In this document: positions 19,161-26,836 of the stretch, piece by piece
Layout: each line of letters starts with the position of its first letter
How positions within the stretch are numbered: the first letter of the stretch is position 1
Source of the DNA: an uncultured Burkholderiales bacterium
GTDB lineage: Bacteria > Pseudomonadota > Gammaproteobacteria > Burkholderiales > Burkholderiaceae_C
Direction: 5' to 3'
Assembly (NCBI GenBank): GCA_903906635.1
Contig: CAIVLE010000138.1
Location: forward strand, 1-34,352
Length of the DNA stretch: 34,352 nt
The notes under the pieces: model-generated
The model's database searches: none
What the model saw: the letters and a program-made list of their open reading frames with translations, nothing else
What the model was told of the DNA's origin: nothing
Made by a program: the position numbers and the translations under genes

Positions 19161-20089
19161 GCGGGGAACACTCCGGTGGAGAGGTAACGGTCACCCCGGT
19201 CGCACACGATGAACACAATGGTCGCGTTGTCCACACGCTGTGAGATTTGCTGCGCCACCCAACACGCGCCGGCCGCTGAGATGCCCGCAAAAATGCCCTC
19301 CTCGCGCGCCATGCGTCGGCACATCTCCTCAGCATCGTCTTGGCTCACATAGACCAATTCATCCACATGGCTGGGGTCGTAAATTTTAGGCAAGTACTCT
19401 TGCGGCCACTTGCGGATGCCCGGAATGCGCGAGCCCTCGCTGGGCTGTGCGCCGATGATGCGCACGTTTGGATTTTGGGTTTTTAAATAGCGCGACACGC
19501 CGGTGATGGTGCCCGTGGTACCCATGGCGCTGACAAAGTGGGTCACACGGCCCTGGGTGTCTTGCCAAATTTCTGGGCCCGTGGTTTCAAAGTGGATGCG
19601 TGGGTTGTCGTCGTTGCCAAACTGGTCAAGCACCCGCCCTTTGCCTTCGCGCTGCATGCGCTCGGCCAAGTCACGGGCGTACTCCATGCCGCCGCTCTTG
19701 GGCGTCAAAATCAACTCAGCACCAAATGCTTTCATGGTTTGAGCACGCTCGATCGACAAGTCCTCGGGCATGATCAACACCATGCGGTAGCCCTTGATGG
19801 CCGCAGCCATGGCCAAGGCGATGCCGGTATTGCCCGAGGTGGCCTCAATCAAGGTGTCGCCGGGCTGAATGTCGCCGCGCTCTTGCGCACGCTGAATCAT
19901 GGACAGGGCAGGGCGATCTTTGACCGAACCCGCAGGGTTGTTGCCTTCAAGCTTGCCCAAAATCACATTGCCGCGTCGCGCGTTGTCAGCAGCACCAATT
20001 CGTTGCAAAGCCACCAACGGCGTTTTGCCAATTGCGGCTTCGATCGTGGGATACAAGTTTTTTTCGTTCATAGGCTTGGACTGTGCCAT
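19157..20089 (-). CDS. cysM: Cysteine synthase B (PLP-dependent O-acetylserine sulfhydrylase)
   Basis: CysM makes cysteine (or S-sulfocysteine when thiosulfate is used) from O-acetylserine. Seen: IGKTPLVALQRI, the PLP lysine in GNNPAGSVKDRPA, TSGNTGIALAMAAAIKG, the phosphate loop GTTGTITGVSRYLK, and QPSEGSRIPGIRKWP, which favours CysM over CysK. The track start at 20197 runs into a tRNA gene and is false. Two starts remain: ATG 20089 (MAQSKPMNEKN, 310 residues) and ATG 20071 (MNEKNLYP, 304 residues), neither with a good ribosome site. First gene of cysM-nudix-tusA. It is divergent from tRNA-Leu with about 22 nt between. Confidence 0.95.
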   Translation of the reverse strand: MAQSKPMNEKNLYPTIEAAIGKTPLVALQRIGAADNARRGNVILGKLEGNNPAGSVKDRPALSMIQRAQERGDIQPGDTLIEATSGNTGIALAMAAAIKGYRMVLIMPEDLSIERAQTMKAFGAELILTPKSGGMEYARDLAERMQREGKGRVLDQFGNDDNPRIHFETTGPEIWQDTQGRVTHFVSAMGTTGTITGVSRYLKTQNPNVRIIGAQPSEGSRIPGIRKWPQEYLPKIYDPSHVDELVYVSQDDAEEMCRRMAREEGIFAGISAAGACWVAQQISQRVDNATIVFIVCDRGDRYLSTGVFPA

Positions 20090-20111
20090 AATATTGGTCG
20101 TTCTCTCCAGT

Positions 20112-20196
20112 GCCCGGGTGGTGAAATTGGTAGACGCAGGGGACTCAAAATCCCCCGCCGCAAGGCGTGCCGGTTCGATTCCGGCCCCGGGCACCA
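20112..20196 (+). tRNA. leuX: tRNA-Leu (CAA anticodon)
   Basis: An 85-nt class II tRNA with CCA encoded. The acceptor GCCCGGG pairs with CCCGGGC, followed by A-CCA. The anticodon stem GGGGA/TCCCC carries the loop CTCAAAA, hence anticodon CAA, reading UUG. The long variable arm (CGCCGCAAGGCG) is typical of tRNA-Leu. The T arm is GCCGG-TTCGATT-CCGGC. A CATAAT at 20087-20092 could serve as -10; it overlaps the start of the divergent cysM. The gene symbol is by analogy with E. coli. Confidence 0.97.
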
Positions 20197-20248
20197 CTGG
20201 TTAACGTAGCATAGGCTCAACAGCCCTTTCGCTTTCAGAGAAACTCCC

Positions 20249-21499
20249 ATGAATGACGACGAAGACGAGTTCCCCGATTTCGTAGTTGGTAGCGGAACAG
20301 AGCACCGTGTGGCTGTCTCCGAAGTCACTGGCAATGCCAAAAACCCCAAAAATGTGGTGGTGTCTCACCCCGAAGAAGCCGCCGAGCGCAAATCAGGCCC
20401 TCAACACGTCAACGACGAATCCAAAGCCAGCAAACCCTTGCAGGGCGGCGACGCAGGGATCAACAACCCCGACAAACGCTTGGCCGATGGCACACCAGAC
20501 GCCAACGTTCAACACCTTGCCAAGCAAGCCCTTGCGGCCAACCTCCAAGCGGCTCCAAGTGGCCCAAGCGCTGCTGCCAATGTGCAAAGCGTCCACACAG
20601 ATGCGCCGGCCATCAACCGTCAAGCCGTGGCGGCCTCTGCGCCCACAGGGCCCAATACCCAGTCCATTGGCAGCGATGCCATCAACGACAACCGCCAAGC
20701 CCTCCACACGCCCGCCACCCCTGCAGCCAACGTGCAAAGCCTCGCCACGGATGTGGCAGCGAACAACCGCCAAGCCTTGCCGCCATCAGCCCCCACGGCG
20801 CCAAACATCCAGGCCAACGCTGGCGATGCCGCAGACAAGAACCGTCAAACGCTCCAAACCACACCTGCGACTGCACCCAATGTGCAAAGCATTCCAAGTG
20901 ATGAAGCCGCGGCCCGACGCCAAGCCATCCCCACGGATCAGGCCTCAGACAACCGTCAAGCCCTGGGCAGCCCTAACACGCCGTCCAATCATCAACCGGT
21001 GTTGACTGCCAGCGGTCGCCCCAACGTGCAAGACATTCCCACCCTGGTCATTGACCCGAACTTGCAATCGGTCAACTCCGCTGCACCGATGGCTGACAAC
21101 CGCCAAGCCATTGGCAGCAGCGATGCAAGCCTCAACCGACAAGCCGCCCCCGAGGACGGGCCAGGCAAGAACCGCCAAGCCACAAGTGCCCAAGCCTTGA
21201 ACGACCACCGTGAAGCCCTGCCATCGGGTTCTGCTGTGCGTTCCAAGGTCGACTTCCCATCGGGCCAGGGCGACTCGGCCAGTCCATCGAACGCCCTTCA
21301 AAACTCAAAACACGACCAAGCAGCAGGTGAGGCCTCTGCGGTCTCGGCTGGCCAAACCCCACCACTCACAGCTGCCGAACAAGAAAAGCTCAAGCACGAG
21401 GAAGCATCGGCCCTGTTTCACCGCCGTCTGGTGGGCATCAAACACAACGTCGATGATCTCAACCACCGCCTCACCGACTTTGAACAGAAATCACTTTGA
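20249..21499 (+). CDS. Unknown protein with a regular 12/13-residue N-x-Q repeat array
   Basis: I do not recognise this family. Of 416 residues, the first ~80 are acidic and polar (MNDDEDEFPDFVVGSG). Residues 86-322 hold about 20 short repeats, each opening with N-x-Q-(A/S/D)-(hydrophobic), most often NVQS or NRQA. The motif Asn positions are 86, 98, 111, 123, 136, 148, 161, 173, 186, 198, 211, 223 (Arg), 235, 247, 259, 271, 284, 296, 308 and 320 (degenerate). Steps alternate 12 and 13 for the first eleven. Linkers are rich in A, P, S, T and D. The last ~45 residues (from TAAEQEKLKHEEAS) look like a charged helix or coiled coil. No signal peptide, membrane segment or cysteine is seen, so it is probably cytosolic and partly disordered. 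It follows tRNA-Leu by 52 nt and may be transcribed with it. Codon use matches the neighbours. Confidence 0.85.
   Translation: MNDDEDEFPDFVVGSGTEHRVAVSEVTGNAKNPKNVVVSHPEEAAERKSGPQHVNDESKASKPLQGGDAGINNPDKRLADGTPDANVQHLAKQALAANLQAAPSGPSAAANVQSVHTDAPAINRQAVAASAPTGPNTQSIGSDAINDNRQALHTPATPAANVQSLATDVAANNRQALPPSAPTAPNIQANAGDAADKNRQTLQTTPATAPNVQSIPSDEAAARRQAIPTDQASDNRQALGSPNTPSNHQPVLTASGRPNVQDIPTLVIDPNLQSVNSAAPMADNRQAIGSSDASLNRQAAPEDGPGKNRQATSAQALNDHREALPSGSAVRSKVDFPSGQGDSASPSNALQNSKHDQAAGEASAVSAGQTPPLTAAEQEKLKHEEASALFHRRLVGIKHNVDDLNHRLTDFEQKSL
20504..21214 (+). repeat. Coding array of ~37.5-nt average repeat units
   Basis: The N-x-Q array of the 416-residue protein is visible in DNA as recurring AACGTGCAAAGC-like and AACCGCCAAGCC-like words, alternating roughly every 36-39 nt (pair period 75 nt). 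Units differ at many bases, so the array is old rather than freshly duplicated, although short identical words could still allow slippage or recombination. Confidence 0.75.
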
Positions 21500-21609
21500 G
21501 CACACCTGAGTGTCTGGGGTGTCTCACGTGTCGCAGTTTTTTCAAAATTCACACTTTGCCCTCATTACGATAGAGGTTGACACCTAGACCCCCATTGCCA
21601 GGAGCCCCC

Positions 21610-22731
21610 TTGAGCCATCTTTTTTCTGAATTCACCCTCTCCTCCCCAAGCGGCCCTTTGACCTTGGCCAACCGCGCGGTGGTTGCGCCCATGTGCCAAT
21701 ACTCTGCGCACAACGGCCACGCCACCGACTGGCATTTGATGCACTGGGGCAATTTGCTCAACAGCGGCGCGGGACTCTTCACCCTTGAAGCGACAGCCGT
21801 CACAGCACGTGGTCGCATCACGCCCTATTGCTTGGGTCTGTGGGACGACAGCACTGCGGCCGCTTTGAGCGAGACCTTGGGGCGAGCTCGACACCTCGCC
21901 CCCCGAGTGCCCGTGTGCATTCAGCTGTCTCATGCGGGCCGCAAAGCCTCCAGCGCAGCGCCTTGGGATGGCGGCAAATTGCTCGATGCAGCGCACCAAG
22001 GCTGGCAACCCGAGGGCCCTTCGGATGTGCCCCATTTGGCAGAAGAAACACCCCCCGAGTCGCTCAGTGCCCAAGGTTTGCAAGACATCCAAACTGCTTT
22101 TGCACAAGCCGCCCAACGTGCCCAAGCCATGGGCATCGAAGCCGTCGAATTACACGGTGCCCACGGCTACTTGTTGCACCAGTTTTTGTCCCCCTTGTCG
22201 AACCACCGCAGCGACGCTTACGGAGGCAACTTTGAAGGACGCATCCGTTTCCCACTCGAAGTCTTCCAAGCGGTACGCGCTGTCTACAAGGGAAGCTTGG
22301 GTATCCGTTTGTCTGCCACCGATTGGGTCGAGGGCGGATGGACGCCCGAAGAAACCGCCGACTTTTCCTTGCGTTTGAAGTTGGCTGGTGCCGACTTTGT
22401 GCACATCTCTTCGGGGGGGGTGTCATCCCAACAAAAAATTGCCATTGGCCCGGAGTACCAAGTGCCGTTTGCCAAGTTGGTCAAGCAAAAAAGCGGGCTA
22501 CCCACCATGACCGTGGGTCTGATCACCACGCCACAACAAGCCGAAGATATCTTAGTGCGCGGCGATGCGGACCTGGTGGCCCTGGCCCGCGCTTTTCTCT
22601 ACAAACCCCGCTGGGTTTGGGAAGCGGCTGCCGCGCTGGGTGGCACCGTCCAAGCCAGCCAACAATACTGGCGCTGCATGCCGCGTGAAGCCCAAGGCAT
22701 CTTTGGTGCCGTGCGCATCGGCCAACGTTGA
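21610..22731 (+). CDS. Old Yellow Enzyme family NADH:flavin oxidoreductase (XenA/YqjM-like)
   Basis: These FMN enzymes reduce activated C=C bonds of enones and nitro compounds using NAD(P)H. Seen: the N-terminal LANRAVVAPMCQYSAHNGHATDWHL with the Cys and Tyr typical of the YqjM/XenA class, IQLSHAGRKAS, the substrate His pair in ELHGAHGYLLHQFLSP, NHRSDAYGGN, and a C-terminal DLVALARAFLYKPRW. The start is settled by a good ribosome site: AGGAG followed by 5 nt and TTG at 21610, giving 373 residues. The track start at 21577 has no such site. A Bug-type binding protein follows 20 nt later. The physiological substrate is unknown. Confidence 0.93.
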   Translation: MSHLFSEFTLSSPSGPLTLANRAVVAPMCQYSAHNGHATDWHLMHWGNLLNSGAGLFTLEATAVTARGRITPYCLGLWDDSTAAALSETLGRARHLAPRVPVCIQLSHAGRKASSAAPWDGGKLLDAAHQGWQPEGPSDVPHLAEETPPESLSAQGLQDIQTAFAQAAQRAQAMGIEAVELHGAHGYLLHQFLSPLSNHRSDAYGGNFEGRIRFPLEVFQAVRAVYKGSLGIRLSATDWVEGGWTPEETADFSLRLKLAGADFVHISSGGVSSQQKIAIGPEYQVPFAKLVKQKSGLPTMTVGLITTPQQAEDILVRGDADLVALARAFLYKPRWVWEAAAALGGTVQASQQYWRCMPREAQGIFGAVRIGQR

Positions 22732-22751
22732 ACCTTCATTTCAAACCCATC

Positions 22752-23753
22752 ATGAAACACTTTTTGAACTCAAGCTCACGCCGCTGCATCACGGCCTTGC
22801 TGGTCAGCGCCACAGTGAGCGCTTTGGCCTGCTTGCCTGCTCAGGTGTGTGCTGACACCTTCCCCAGCAAACCCATCACACTGGTGGTGCCCAACCCACC
22901 GGGGGGCTTGCTAGACACCTCGGCGCGCTTGCTCAGCGACCCCCTGGCCCGCTTGATTGGCCAGTCGGTGGTGGTCGACAACAAGCCCGGGGGCAGCGGC
23001 AACTTGGCTTACTCGCTGGTGGCGCGCAGCCCCAAAGATGGCTACAACGTGTTGGTTTCTTACTCGGGCTACCACATCGCCAACCCCATTTTGATGGACA
23101 AGCTCCCCTGGGAGCTCAAAGACCTCACCCCCGTGGGCTTGATCACCGTGGCCACCAACGTGATTGCGGTACACCCCTCGGTGCCTGCCAACAACCTCAA
23201 GGACTTCATCGCCTGGGTCAAACAAAATCCTGGCAAGGTGAACTACGCCTCCCAAGGCAATGGCTCGGTGTCGCACATCGGGACCGAAATTTTCAAACAA
23301 CAAACCGGGCTTGACATGACCCATGTGCCCTACAAGGGCTCGGGCCAAGCGATCCAAGACGTGCTGGCAGGCCAAGTGCAGGTGTTCATTTCGACCCCAC
23401 CCTCGGTGATGGGCCATGTGCTCAGTGGCAAGCTCAAAGCGCTGGCAGTGACAGGCAAAACCCGTCACCCCCAATTGCCTCAAGTGCCCACAGCGTCTGA
23501 GGCAGGCTTGCCCGGCTTTGAGCTGGAGTCTTGGGTGGCCTTGTATGTGGCCTCTGGCACGCCCAAAGAGGTGGTGCAAAAGCTCTCGCAAGAGGTCAAA
23601 CGCAGCATGGAGCTGCCCGAGACGAAGCAACGCGCCGATGCAGCAGGCGTGGAAGTTCGCTTCCTGTCCCCCGAGAACACCACCAAACTGCTCGAGCGCG
23701 ATACCGCCAGCTGGGCCAAAGCCATCAAAGCCGGCAACATCAAGTTCGACTGA
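22752..23753 (+). CDS. Bug/TctC-family tripartite tricarboxylate transporter receptor (copy 1)
   Basis: A periplasmic solute-binding protein of the Bug family, very numerous in Burkholderiales, binding small carboxylates, amides or aromatics. Seen: a signal peptide (about residues 1-34, ending near PAQVCA), then FPSKPITLVVPNPPGGLLDTSARLL, VVVDNKPGGSGNLAYSLVA, NYASQGNGSVSHIGTEIF, HVPYKGSGQAIQDVLAGQVQVF, and LPQVPTASEAGLPGFELESW. The length of 333 is normal. The ATG at 22752 is preferred over the upstream track start since it begins the signal peptide. No TctA/TctB membrane partners are nearby, as is usual for orphan Bug genes. It is probably co-transcribed with the flavin oxidoreductase. Confidence 0.93.
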   Translation: MKHFLNSSSRRCITALLVSATVSALACLPAQVCADTFPSKPITLVVPNPPGGLLDTSARLLSDPLARLIGQSVVVDNKPGGSGNLAYSLVARSPKDGYNVLVSYSGYHIANPILMDKLPWELKDLTPVGLITVATNVIAVHPSVPANNLKDFIAWVKQNPGKVNYASQGNGSVSHIGTEIFKQQTGLDMTHVPYKGSGQAIQDVLAGQVQVFISTPPSVMGHVLSGKLKALAVTGKTRHPQLPQVPTASEAGLPGFELESWVALYVASGTPKEVVQKLSQEVKRSMELPETKQRADAAGVEVRFLSPENTTKLLERDTASWAKAIKAGNIKFD

Positions 23754-23763
23754 ACGACGCTGA

Positions 23764-24675
23764 TCACACCAAGCCGTCTTGCACCTGCGGGTAACGCAAT
23801 TGCAAGCGCAGCTCGCGCTTCATGCGGCGGTTGTCCAAGCGGCGTGACTCGCTCATGAAGCTCAATTGCAGGGCTGGCAATTCAACTTGTGCCTGCGCCC
23901 GGCTGATGCGCGGGGGCTTGGGCAAGCCATACAAGCCAGCGGCCAAATCAAAATAGTCACCCATCTTCAGTTGGGCGTCGTCGTTGACGTTGTAACGGCG
24001 TTGGGTTTGACCTCGCCACAAGGCCAATTGGCAGGCACGCGCCAAATCGTCTGCGTGGATGTGGTTGGTGAACACATCGTCTGAGGCCTCCAGCACCGGG
24101 CTGCCACGCAGCAAGCGCTCGCGCGGGGTGCCGCCTTCGCGGTCGGGCGCGTAGATGCCCGGAATGCGCAACACACTGGCGCGTACCCCCGCACGTGAGC
24201 GTGCGAAATGACGCACCCTTTGCTCGGCATCCACCCGGCGCTGGGCGCGTGGGGTGGTGGCGTGCAGGGCACGCGTCTCCGCCACCCAAGCCCCACCGCA
24301 ATCGCCATAGACTCCGCTGGTCGAGCCATAGACCAAACTGCGGGGTGGCGAGCGCAACAGCAATGCACGGGTGAGGGCCAAGGTGCGCGGGTCGGTGTGG
24401 CCCTGCAAGGGGGGCGGCGCCAAATGCAGCACGCGGGTGGCCAAGCCGGCCAAGCGCTTCACGCTCGCGGGGTGGTCTAAATTGCCCAGTAGGGGCGTCA
24501 CCCCAGCAGCACGCAAAGCAGGTGAACGCGCCGCAGTGGAAGTCAGCGCCATGATGCGAACGTGGCGCTGGGTACGCACCACCCGTAGGCCCACGTCACC
24601 ACAACCCACGATGAGCAGCCGTTCGCGGCGAAAGCGCGCAGGCAGCGCGCCAAGAGGGGATTGGTTGGAAGGCAA
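23764..24675 (-). CDS. NAD-dependent epimerase/dehydratase (SDR-like) family protein
   Basis: Seen: a Rossmann start LLIVGCGDVGLRVV (GxGxxG-like), HLAPPP, SLVYGSTSGVYGD, a substrate loop RIPGIYAPDREGGTPRERLL, and NHIHADDLARAC, the pattern of the YeeZ-like group of extended SDRs. The standard YxxxK catalytic pair is not obvious, as in several members of this group, so activity is uncertain. The start is a TTG at 24675 without a clear ribosome site. The protein is Arg-rich and has 303 residues. It is convergent with bug copy 1 (10 nt apart) and divergent from the 2Fe-2S reductase (34 nt). The biochemical role is unknown. Confidence 0.82.
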   Translation of the reverse strand: MPSNQSPLGALPARFRRERLLIVGCGDVGLRVVRTQRHVRIMALTSTAARSPALRAAGVTPLLGNLDHPASVKRLAGLATRVLHLAPPPLQGHTDPRTLALTRALLLRSPPRSLVYGSTSGVYGDCGGAWVAETRALHATTPRAQRRVDAEQRVRHFARSRAGVRASVLRIPGIYAPDREGGTPRERLLRGSPVLEASDDVFTNHIHADDLARACQLALWRGQTQRRYNVNDDAQLKMGDYFDLAAGLYGLPKPPRISRAQAQVELPALQLSFMSESRRLDNRRMKRELRLQLRYPQVQDGLV

Positions 24676-24709
24676 AATACGCTTTGTAAAAGTTCAAGGA
24701 TACCCAAAG

Positions 24710-25747
24710 ATGAGTTTCAACATCACGGTCCAACCCAGTGGCCGCGCATTCACCGCCAATTCCGAGGAAACCTTGTTGGCCGCTGGCCTGCGACAAGGCA
24801 TTGGCCTGCCCTATGGCTGCAAAGACGGCGCCTGCGGTTCATGCAAGTGCAAAAAAATCTCCGGTGAGATCACCCACGGCCCCCACCAAGACAAAGCCTT
24901 GAGTGCCCAAGAAGAGGCCAACGGCTTGGTGTTGACTTGCTGCGCCCATGCCCACAGCGATGTGGTGCTGGAGTCGCGCCAAGTCACCGAAGAAGGCGCT
25001 TTTCCCATCAAGAAAATGCCGGTGCGCGTGATCTCGCTCGAAAAAAAATCGCACGACGTGATGGTGATCAAACTGCAACTGCCAGCCAACGACGTGATGA
25101 AATTCCACGCGGGTCAATATGTGGACTTCTTGTTACGCGATGGGGACCGCCGCAGCTACTCGATGGGCAATGCACCGCACACCTTGGTCGAGGGTGCCCC
25201 CGCCATCGAGCTGCACATTCGCCACATGCCCGGTGGCAAGTTCACCGACCACGTCTTTGGTGCCATGAAGGAGAAAGAAATCCAGCGCATCGAAGGCCCG
25301 CAGGGCAGCTTTTACTTGCGCGAAGACTCTGACAAGCCCTTGGTGTTCTTGGCCTCGGGCACGGGCTTTGCACCGATCAAAGCCATGTTGGAGCACATGC
25401 AGCACAAGGCCATCACACGCCCTGTCACGCTTTACTGGGGCGGTCGCCGGCCTGGCGATTTGTACCTCAACGACTGGGTACAAGCCCAACTGGCCTTGAT
25501 GCCCAACTTGCGTTACGTGCCCGTCATCTCTGACGCCCTGCCCGAAGACTCATGGCTTGGTCGTACGGGGTTTGTGCACCAAGCGGTGTTGCAAGACACG
25601 CCCGATTTGAGCGCTTACCAGGTGTATGCCTGCGGTGCACCCATCGTGGTGGACTCGGCGCGCAGCGCCTACACCGCAGCGGGTTTGCCAAGCGACGAGT
25701 TCTATGCTGACTCCTTCACCTCGGCGGCAGACAAAGCTGCCACCTGA
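24710..25747 (+). CDS. 2Fe-2S ferredoxin/FAD/NAD(P) reductase (CDP-6-deoxy-delta-3,4-glucoseen reductase-like)
   Basis: An electron-transfer reductase with three modules. Residues 1-90 are a plant-type ferredoxin with PYGCKDGACGSCKCK (Cx4Cx2C) and a further Cys in VLTCCAHAH. The middle is an FAD domain (FHAGQYVDFLL, RRSYSMGNAP), and the C-terminal NAD(P) domain has VFLASGTGFAPIKAMLEHM and VYACGAPIVVDSAR. The length of 345 matches the AscD-like group, whose annotation as sugar reductase is usually inherited. In Burkholderiales such proteins more often serve as general redox partners or oxygenase reductases. ATG 24710 with AGGA about 10 nt upstream fixes the start; the track ORF from 24371 is extended through the divergent gene. 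No oxygenase is adjacent. Confidence 0.92.
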   Translation: MSFNITVQPSGRAFTANSEETLLAAGLRQGIGLPYGCKDGACGSCKCKKISGEITHGPHQDKALSAQEEANGLVLTCCAHAHSDVVLESRQVTEEGAFPIKKMPVRVISLEKKSHDVMVIKLQLPANDVMKFHAGQYVDFLLRDGDRRSYSMGNAPHTLVEGAPAIELHIRHMPGGKFTDHVFGAMKEKEIQRIEGPQGSFYLREDSDKPLVFLASGTGFAPIKAMLEHMQHKAITRPVTLYWGGRRPGDLYLNDWVQAQLALMPNLRYVPVISDALPEDSWLGRTGFVHQAVLQDTPDLSAYQVYACGAPIVVDSARSAYTAAGLPSDEFYADSFTSAADKAAT

Positions 25748-25762
25748 ACAAAAAAGCCACAG

Positions 25763-26771
25763 ATGTCCAAACTCCTGCAACAGCGCGCGCACTCGCGCTT
25801 ATTCGTTCGAGCGCTGATAGGTTTGGCGTGGGGCTGGGCCAGCTTAGGGGGCTGGGCTCAGGGCTTTCCCAGCAAGCCCATTCGCTGGGTGGTGGTGGCG
25901 CCCGCGGGCTCGTCGCTGGATGTGATTGCACGTGCCATGCAAGAGCGGCTCAAAGACAATTTGGGCCAAGCGGTGGTGGTGGACAACAAACCACAGGCAG
26001 GGGGCACATTGGGTACCGCCGAGGTGGCCAAATCGCACCCCGATGGCCACACCTGGGTGTTGTCGTACAACGGACCGCTGGCCTTTGGCCCACACCTGTA
26101 TCCCAAGCTGCCCTACCAGCCACTGCGCGATTTGCAGCCGGTGATGATCACCACCTCTCAACCCAATGTGATTGCCGCCAACGCCGAGTTCCCGGCCAAC
26201 ACCATGCGTGAGTTGGTGAGTCTGCTCAAACAGCATCCGGGGCCAGTACAACTTCGCCTCGGTGGGCAATGGCAGTGCGTCGCACCTGACCATGGAGTAC
26301 ATCAAGGCCATCACCGCCACCTTTGCCGTGCACATCCCGTTCAACGGCAGTCCCCCCGCCGTGCTGGCCACGGTGTCTGGGCAAACCCAACTCATGGCCT
26401 CGGTGCCCACTGCGCTCACCCCACAGGTCAAACAAGGCCGCTTGAAGTACCTGGCCGTGACGAGCGCGCACCGCTATGCCTTGCTGCCCGATGTACCCAC
26501 CGTGGCCGAGAGCGGCGTGCCTGAACTCAAAGGGTTTGAAGCGCTGGCATGGAACGGCGTGTTGGTGGCCGCCGGCACACCGCGCGCGGTGGTCGAGCGC
26601 ATCAACAGTGCGCTCAATGCCGCTTTGAACGACCCGGCGGTGCGCGAACGCTTGAAAGGTGCCGGCCTGGACCCGGTGGGTGGCAGCCCCGAGCAGTTCA
26701 CCCAGTTGATCATGCAAGAGTCCGCCAAGTGGGCCCCCATCATTCAGCGCTCGGGCGCACGCATCGATTGA
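25763..26771 (+). CDS. Bug/TctC-family binding protein (copy 2), broken by an apparent 1-nt insertion
   Basis: Seen: a signal peptide (ending near GGWAQ), FPSKPIRWVVVAPAGSSLDVIARAM, VVVDNKPQAGGTLGTAEVAK, and NVIAANAEFPANTM. The frame then derails at LLKQHPG. The rest of the protein continues one frame over as YNFASVGNGSASHLTMEYIKA, HIPFNGSPPAVLATVSGQTQLM and VPTVAESGVPELKGFEALAW to the stop at 26771. One extra G in GGGG at 26239-26242 (three expected) explains this exactly and would restore 335 residues. Gene 15 nt after the 2Fe-2S reductase and probably in the same transcript. Either a sequence error or a recent loss; both halves look intact. Confidence 0.87.
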
Positions 26772-26836
26772 GGCCCCAGGTGGTGTGGACTTCGCGCAAC
26801 CGCCGGCCAATCTGGGCCCAAACACATCGGCACCCC

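Noticed and set aside
20682-21365. Minus-strand ORFs over the N-x-Q repeat gene
   Set aside because: They mirror the repeat DNA; the plus-strand frame has a full-length open frame with ordered motif spacing, which chance would not give.
24371-24709. Upstream extension of the 2Fe-2S reductase ORF
   Set aside because: The extension is antisense to the epimerase gene; the ferredoxin domain begins right at the ATG at 24710, which has an AGGA site.
26549-26836. Upstream extension of the third Bug gene
   Set aside because: It overlaps the second Bug gene in a different frame; a proper signal peptide starts at 26837.
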